NCBI GenBank assembly: GCA_963921795.1
Contig: OY997644.1
Location: 413,753-477,752, forward strand
Origin: Nannobrachium achirus
Lineage: Eukaryota > Chordata > Actinopteri > Myctophiformes > Myctophidae
DNA length: 64,000 nucleotides
Direction: 5' to 3'
Shown in pieces: positions 56,926 to 64,000 of the stretch. Both the position numbers and the translations under genes were made by a program. Below the pieces are notes generated by a model, which saw only the letters and a program-made list of their open reading frames with translations, was not told the origin of the DNA and did no database searches. Within the stretch, counting starts at the first letter, position 1; every line of letters begins with the position of its first letter.

Positions 56926-59332
56926 GTGTGCCTGCAGCTCGCTAAGTCTGTGCAACCTTGTGTAGCGGTTGGTGTTAGCATTAGCGTTATATTTTTTAAC
57001 ATTAGCATTTTTTGCATAAGCTTTAACATTACTGTTCTTCATATGACACCACCCACATGTCTGTACAACAAACGGTTCACGAGAAAAAGGGTCACTTCCT
57101 GTTTGGTGAGGGGCACTTCCTGTTTGGCGAAATAGGCCAGGATTAATGAATTAAAGCTGCAAGCAGCGATGACCGGGCCCTCGCAGCTCTACCCACGTCA
57201 CAAGGAAGTCAGCCATTTCGACTAATTAGTGGCGTTTTGGCGCATTTTTGGCCGTTATCACGGGTCGCACTTTAACAACAGTTTTTTGAGAAAAAATTGT
57301 TTTGTGAGAAAAAAAAAATTTTTTGAGAAAAAAAGTTTTGAGAAAAAAAAATTGAGAAAAAAATTTTTTTGAGAAAAAAAATTTTTGAGAAAAAAAAATT
57401 TGAGAAAAAAAAATTTGAGAAAAAAAAATTTGAGAAAAAAGATTTTTGAGAAAAAAAAAATTTTGAGAAAAAAAAATTTTGAGAAAAAAAAATTGAGAAA
57501 AAAAAATGTTGAGAAAAAAAATTTGTGAGAAAAAAAAATGTGAGAAAAAAAATCTTTTGAGAAAAAAAAATTTAGAAAAAAGATTTTTGAGAAAAAAAAA
57601 TTTTTGAGAAAAAAATTGTTTGAGAAAAAATTTGAGGAAAAAAAAATTGAGAAAAAAAAATTTTTGAGAAAAAAAAATTTTTTGAGAAAAAAAATAAAAT
57701 TGAGAAAAAAAAAATTATGACACCAGCCGCGAGTCTGTACGACAAACGGTTCATGAGTTATAGAGGCACTTCCTGTTTGGTGAAGGGCACTTCCTGTTAT
57801 AGAGGGGGCGGGGCTTAATCAATTACAGCTCATCCCTATTGGCTGGAAAAAGACCAAAGTTGTGTGTGCATTTTAAAGTTTAAATCACGTTGCTAGGCAA
57901 AAGTATGGCAGTTATGTGGCGCCAAAGTTTCTGGGTTTTTTTTTGGCCGTTATCACGGGTCGCACTTTAACGACAGTTTTGTGAGAAAAAAAGTTTTTTG
58001 AGAAAAAAAAAAGTTTTTTGAGAAAAAAAAAAGTTTTTTGAGAAAAAAAAAATTGAAAAAAAAAAATTGAGGAAAAAACATTTTGAGAAAAAAAAAATTG
58101 AGAAAAAAAAAATTTTTGAGAAAAAAAAATTTGAGAAAAAAAAATTTGAGAAAAAAAAATTGAGAAAAACATTTTTTGAGAAAAAAATTTTGAGGAAAAA
58201 AAAAAATTTGAGGAAAAAAAAAAATTTGAGAAAAAAATTTTTTTGAGAAAAAAAAAATTTTTGAGAAAAAATAAATTGAGAAAAAAACAATTATGACACC
58301 AGCCGCGAGTCTGTACGACAAACGGTTCATGAGTTATAGAGGCACTTCCTGTTTGGTGAAGGGCACTTCCTGTTATAGAGGGGGCGGGGCTTAATCAATT
58401 ACAGCTCATCCCTATTGGCTGGAAAAAGACCAAAGTTGTGTGTGCATTTTAAAGTTTAAATCACGTTGCTAGGCAAAAGTATGGCAGAGTTATGTGGCGC
58501 CAAAGTTTCTGTGTTTTTTTTTGGCCGTTATCACGGGTCGCACTTTAACGACAGTTTTGTGAGAAAAAAAGTTTTTTGAGAAAAAAAAAAGTTTTTTGAG
58601 AAAAAAAAAATTGAGGAAAAAACATTTTGAGAAAAAAAAATTTAGAAAAAAAAATTTAGAAAAAAAAATTTGAGAAAAAAAAATTTGAGAAAAAAAAATT
58701 TGAGAAAAAAAAAATTTGAGAAAAAAGAATTGAGAAAAAAAAAATTTGAGAAAAAAAAATTGAGAAAAAAAATTTGAGAAAAAAAAATTTGAGAAAAAAA
58801 AATTTGAGAAAAAAAAAATTTGAGAAAAAAAAATTTTGAGGAAAAAAAAATGTATGACACCAGCCGCGAGTCTGTACGACAAACGGTTCATGAATTATAG
58901 AGGCACTTCCTGTTTGGTGAAGGGCACTTCCTGTTATAGAGGGGGCGGGGCTTAATCAATTACAGCTCATCCCTATTGGTCGGAAAAAGACCAAAGTTGT
59001 GTGAGCATTTTACATTTTAAATGACGTTGCTAGGCAAAAGTATGGCAGAGTTATTTGGCGCCAAAGTTTCTGGGTTTTTTTCGGAGTCCCCCATTCAAAG
59101 TCAATGGAGTTTTTGGGCGTCGTTTTTTGCGAATTACGTCGCAATGGTAACGCGGATCGGAAAGAAAAGTAATAGCACACCATTCCCGGCCGAGCCGCAC
59201 GTTTTGATGTATATATTGCGGCGGTGGCGTAAATTGTGCGGCAGTTATTACGTGCCGAAATTTGTGGGATCATTATTATCATTAAGTATGGCGGATTACA
59301 ATAAGTGTTCTGCTATTGCATAGCAGGCACAC
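56926..59332. mobile_element. TTAA element, TIR GTGTGCCTGC, copy B, expanded
   Basis: TTAA at 56922-56925 and 59333-59336, same ends as copy A. The internal unit beginning ACACCAGCCGCGAGTCTG occurs at about 57720, 58295 and 58857 (periods about 575 and 563 bp), each preceded by a (TTGAGAAAAAAAA)n array (57282-57713, 57979-58291, 58556-58853). The word AGCTGCAAGCAGCGATGACC at 57157 is a very common fish repeat motif. The 30 bp before copy B repeats the 30 bp before copy A. Confidence 0.8.
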
Positions 59333-59336
59333 TTAA

Positions 59337-60689
59337 TAACACATTTTCAACAATATATACCTGTATAGGCTTGTGGTTGACATTACATTTGTGCCACAGA
59401 CAATATGGCTGGACAATATTAGAAGAAACACAAATAGATAGGCCTGAATGAGGCCTGAATGACCATAACCCATCTGTAATTCTAAGAGTGTACAAATGGA
59501 ACCAGATGAAACCGAGTTATGGGGGTCCTTGCAAATAAAACAAAAATAAAATAGTGCTACAATTCATTCTCTATGTATCTTTCCTTCGATGTTTCTCTCT
59601 GTCCCTCTGTGTCCTGTTCTCTCCGCTGTGGAGACCAATAGTGAAAAGTCCTGGATCAGTGGATTTGATAATATGAGAAACAAACCCCAAAATCAGGCAA
59701 CACAGAAGAGGGGGAACTTTTTTTTAAATTTCCACACAACTCCTTTAACTGTTCTGCTGCTGTAGACGATCCTCACCGTCATTCAAATCGGTGACTACAT
59801 GACGCCGTTGACAGCGCTCACCGTCAATCTTACTGTATTTACAGTAAATGTATTAATACTTACTTAATGTCGCTCCGGTCGCGGCCGCATCGGTAATGTC
59901 CGCGATTTGTTTAAAACGCACGTTGGGCGTGCACGCGAAGTGAAGCTCCTCCATGTTAAGTCAATGGAGAGGCCCATAAAGAAACTTCATTTAATCCAAA
60001 AGGGACATTTTGAGCCATTTTGAGACGGATCTAATGTAAACAATACACAAAGCAGGGCGCAGCCATGATTCTCTTCTGGGCTCACACTGTCATGTGACTA
60101 GATGACGTAATCGTTGCCGTCAAGTGATAATCCAAAAAAACAAAAACAACCCCCTTCCAGCCCTTCAAAATAATAGCGGCGGCCGACGGAGGAAACGACA
60201 CGGCACCAAGGCAACAAGCAACCTTCAGATTAAGAGGCACTAGTTGTGTTAAGGTATATTAATGACATAGTTCAATATTGAAAATGGGTGGTCTTCCCCT
60301 TTAAGCTTGGACTCATCAGCAATATTTGAGAGCAATATCAGAGAGTCTTTTGTTATATAAGAAGGGAATATCTTTAAAAAAGTCCTGGAATGAATTCATT
60401 GACAAAACATTTCCTCACCAATGTGTTTGTAAAGACTGAAATTCAGTTTCCCTATAGGAGAATCATGAGTCCCATTAAATTAACTATACAGGATAAGACA
60501 CACCAAAATAAATATGTTTTAAGTAGCATGTGAGGGGTCAAACTAGGGGTTTTTAATGATTCTGAATCCATTGCAAGCATTTGTTTTGCACGGAAAACAT
60601 TCCTGGGGTCAAGGCGGCTCCCACAAAACTTTGAAAAGTGATGACTCATCACTAAACAATAATTATATGGGGGCTGTTTCTATTCTCTT
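59337..60689. other. non-coding stretch
   Basis: No supported gene. CpG-richer parts lie at 59760-60220. Confidence 0.35.
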
Positions 60690-60945
60690 ATGAGTCTTTC
60701 ACACATAACATTTCAAGCGGCTACATCTCATCAAATGGTGGTGGCTCCTCCCAGCTGTCCTCCAAAACGACTACTATAACAAAAGACACATAGATGCTGA
60801 TTATGATGGTCCATCCTCAAATAAATATTTACATAGACACAAGTTCTCATAGGTGTTTATCTTAAAAACATTTCTAACTAAAGTTTGCTTAAATAAAATG
60901 GCTCAGTAGAATTCACCTTTATGCAATAAATGTCAATCAACTAGA
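60690..60945 (-). repeat. inverted duplicate with exon-like segment
   Basis: The reverse complement matches 55540-55690: AAAGGTGAATTC, ATGTGTCTTTTGTTATAG, GTCGTT.TGGAGGA and CATTTGATGAGAT. After the TTTTGTTATAG acceptor-like sequence the minus strand reads VVLEDSWEEPPPFDEM and a stop (about 60775-60728). This could be the last coding exon of an old gene copy or transposon ORF; I do not recognise it. Confidence 0.35.
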
Positions 60946-63369
60946 AATTCGCGGCGGCTGTGCCGCCGCTCACTTCTGGAGTTCACGTTATTGTATAGAC
61001 TGATTGATTGATTGAAGAGTTTAGCACTGTTTGCAATAGAAGACGCAGTTACAATACACAACATTGCCACACACACACACACAGTCCCACACACACAGGA
61101 GGGAGGGAGAGAGAGAGGGGAGAGGGGGGGGAGGGGGAGAGAGTGGCACAACGACGGCGATGAGTTATATGCAAAGAAATGCAAAGATGTAAAAGTCAAA
61201 GTGAGCACAAAACACACACACACACGCGCGCGCGTTTGCAAGAGAGAAAATAGGGAGAGAGAGACGATGTAGAGAGAGGGGAGAGAGGGAGGGGAGAGAC
61301 AGGGACGCCAACGTCGCAGCGTGCTTTTATACTTTTGTGCTTTTACTCGAGTACATTTTACTCGAGTACATTTTACTCGAGTACATGTTAGAGAGCAGAT
61401 ACGGCCGTAGGGTGGTCGCGCTTTTTGTACAGAAAGAAATTGCCAGTACCTTTTTGTGCTGTAGTGGGGCTGATGGTCGTCATTGTCACTGGAGAAAAAA
61501 ATAGGTGTTGATGCTCTCCTTGTTGTGGGACTCTGCTGTAACTCTCCCTCTGGAAGTGTTGCGGGGTCCTAGCCAGTGGCGTCAGTTCAGAAAAAGCTAA
61601 GGTATGGCAACATGACTGGTGCGCGCGTGCAAGACAGCAGTCATGGTTTAGAACTAACTTTTATCTTAATTTATATTTAGAGACATTCATGGATTTATAT
61701 TTAGAACTAACTTTTATCTTCCCCCCTGGACCCCCTGGACAACAGATAGACAAAGAGACATTCATGGAAAGAGACATTCATGGATTTATATTTAGAGACA
61801 TTCATGGATTTATATTTAGAACTAACTTTTACTTTTATCTTCCCCCCTGGACCCCCTGGACCCAGGGTATGGTATATAGCTGCATACCCCTGCCATACCC
61901 AAGTGACGCCCCTGATCCTATGGGCGGTATTTTTCCGTACGTTCTCCCTACCGTTGAGTTGAAGTTGAGTTGAAGTCAATGCAAAGTAGGCGTGGAAGTG
62001 CGTGGAAGTGGGATGCGGCTCTTACTAAATTGTAAATATAAGATCTTGGTTACATATACACATATGTGACTGGGTCTGGTACTTTGTTCCTTATGTCTGC
62101 ATTGGTCATTTTTCTTTTTTGTACAGATTATCCAAGTACAGAATCTAAGCTTTCATATGATGTATCATTTGTTGAAATTAAAGCATATTTGAAGAAGTTA
62201 TGGACATTTTAAACTTGTTGCACCATAAACCCCAAAGTGCTTAAAAAGCCATTTGAATGCCAGGAACATTGACACCTCTAGGTAGCCAGAAGTGGGTGTG
62301 ACAATGGGAGGGACAATAGGTACTTACCTACACCCCTAAATCACTCCCCCCAAGTCAAACCACACCCACAGTGGTATAGCTGTCAACTTCAAATGTACTT
62401 GTATTCCACTACAATTATTTAAAACTACTATTTAGTAGTAGACCTGTGGTAATATATTGTGCTATAGTGCTTGCAGCCATGTCAGAAATAGTGGCCAGTG
62501 GTCTTATCTACCTCCTCCCCTCCTTATATGCTCATCCTGTCATTTTCTCCTTTTTGTAGTTTTTATTTTTCACTAAAATAGTGTATTACAAAAGAAAAAG
62601 TTTTTACAGTGTAAAAAAAAGTCTATTACAAAAGAAAGTGTTTACAGTGTACTCTTTAACGTCGGCTACGAAGCTTGCGGAGCATCTGCTGTACACAGCA
62701 AATAGTCCAGTCATTATATGAAAAAACCTAAAACAAATTGCAATAGTACTTACTATACACTACACTGTAGTGTATAGTAAGTGAAGGTAGGTAGGTCGTT
62801 TTCAAAACTTTCCCCTGATGGGATTCCTTGGGACTTTTTTTCTCTCACTAAGGACATATTGAGGATACAAAATCAGTTGAGTTTGCTACTATTGCAATTT
62901 GTTTTAGATTTAGCCTAATTTTGGCCTAAAATTACTGGACTATAAAGCAGACAGCTAAAGCAGAAGCAGTGAAGCACGGTCTTCTACAGTTTGGATCAAT
63001 GGATTTACACGTTTTCTTTCTTGGGAGCATTAGCAACACAGAGCACTTTTGCAGCACGTTTTGTAGTAAGAACGTGGGAAGCGGCGGGCGGGCTTGCAAA
63101 ACACACTTTTTAGGGCACTCTAGCTCGGACACAGAACGGAGAAACGTTCATGGGCTGCAGCAGACGAGAGGCTAAGATGTGAGATACGCTGTCCATTACG
63201 AGAAGATCTGTGGTTTTTCCCGCAGGACAGAGAATGCAGCTTTTCTTTTCTTTTTCTCCCTTCTTCTTGGTCGTAGGCTACTGTGTTAAGCAGAAGCCTA
63301 CTATGATTTGTAATGTAAACGCTGAGTAAGTGAGTTCAGAGTCTCTCAGCAGTTAATGCTAAAAGCCAG
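60946..63369. other. non-coding, short repeats
   Basis: CA and GA runs at 61070-61270. TACTCGAGTACATTTT occurs three times at 61345-61387. Between 61676 and 61870 the phrase GACATTCATGGATTTATATT and ACTTTTATCTTCCCCCCTGG is repeated two to four times. A palindrome TACTTACTATACACTACA / TGTAGTGTATAGTAAGTG lies at 62747-62782. No supported gene. Confidence 0.5.
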
Positions 63370-63905
63370 TGAAACAAGGAGACGCTTGACGCTATGTCAC
63401 CAATGAGCCCTACGAGGCAGGAACGGCTGCGAACCCTCTCGTCTGCATGTAATAAACATAAAATACGGTTCGTTACTCAACAAAACAAAGACGGCGTAAG
63501 GGTGATGGAAGCCTACTTTATTTAGTGGGAACACTCAGAAACCCCCACCTCACGTCTAAAATACACTTTAATACACTTTTTTTACCAGAGAATAAACTTT
63601 TTCACCGGAGGTTTTAGTTACTCCACACCGCCCTCTACAGATCTTGTCAATAGAAATGTCCATTGACCACATTTTGCCTTCCGGTGAAATATTCTGTTAT
63701 CTGGATAAAAAAGTGTATTTTAGACGCGATGTTGGGAACTCTGAGTGTTCCCACTAAGTAAAGTAGGCTTTCAACTCCCCAAATCCGTCTTTGTTTTGGT
63801 GAGTAGCGAAACTGTATCTTTTATTTTCACTACAGACGAGTGAGCGTGTCGCCTGTAATGCCAGCACAAGGACTCATGATGACATAGCGTTTTCAACATG
63901 CTGCT
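63370..63905. mobile_element. foldback element, arms >200 bp
   Basis: GACGCTATGTCACCAATGAG...ACGGTTCGTTACTCAACAAA...ACAAAGACGG...GAACACTCAGA at 63385-63545 is inverted at 63705-63900 (CTGAGTGTTC, AAATCCGTCTTTGTTTTGGT, GTAGCGAAACTGTATCTTTT, GACATAGCGT). Termini are not defined and the element may run past the visible arms. Confidence 0.75.
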
Positions 63906-64000
63906 TCGATTTTCCACGTTTTCTGTGTGTCCGAGAGCGACTGAGATCACGATGTATACATAAAAAAAATACATCCTTCCAGAATACTGTCTTCAGCAAA

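Noticed and set aside
56129-58891. Phe/Lys-rich frames (FFSQFFFLKFFF, RKKNLRKK)
   Set aside because: Low-complexity translation of the TTGAGAAAAAAAA arrays.

Overview
This is eukaryotic nuclear DNA, almost certainly from a teleost fish. The evidence is split genes with GT-AG introns, a fish-style CD209-like C-type lectin, a Merlin transposase with introns, DIRS-type tyrosine-recombinase retrotransposons, a V-SINE-like element, many foldback MITEs and very dense microsatellites. The species cannot be named from the sequence. Nothing bacterial (operon, RBS, CRISPR) is present.

Only one gene can be assembled with confidence. It is a plus-strand type II membrane C-type lectin of the CD209/CLEC4-like kind: TM exon 4368-4454, neck exon 4817-8011, and CTLD exons 8333-8481, 9476-9579 and 9684-9804. 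All reading frames and splice phases agree. Its neck is one 3.2-kb exon of about 75 repeats of 42 bp (14 residues, two heptads), and its CTLD keeps all six cysteines but lacks the usual calcium/sugar-binding motifs. The exon for its N-terminus is not visible and may lie left of the window. A second, weaker gene candidate is a single 5' coding exon at 52638-52852 that resembles the start of teleost zinc-finger genes.

The rest is mobile DNA. From left to right: a minus-strand APE-type LINE that runs off the left edge (1-about 3700) and is nearly intact except for one stop and one frameshift; a broken Merlin transposase gene (11159-16095, minus) carrying two adjacent Harbinger-like elements in an exon and a hAT MITE in an intron; a 3.5-kb head-to-head inverted duplication of a CXC-domain transposon ORF (18490-22030); a decayed DIRS element (22603-27480); and THAP transposase fragments (about 28180-28690).

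From 31.3 to 52.0 kb there is a deep nest of elements. An outer inverted-repeat pair (31345-52027) encloses a hAT-type element with a perfect 8-bp target duplication (31849-48222). That encloses a GTCGAA-rich inverted-repeat element (33232-38800), a further element (34686-38309), a TTAA foldback (34970-37199) with two more foldbacks inside it, a 9-bp-TSD MITE (32320-32720), and a 7.1-kb DIRS retrotransposon (40981-48061) with reverse transcriptase, RNase H and tyrosine recombinase. The right end (53-64 kb) holds a V-SINE-like element, TTAA foldbacks, repeated 570-bp units separated by (TTGAGAAAAAAAA)n arrays, and a foldback at 63.4-63.9 kb.

The repeats share no pathway. What links them is order of insertion, which several clean target-site duplications allow to be read.
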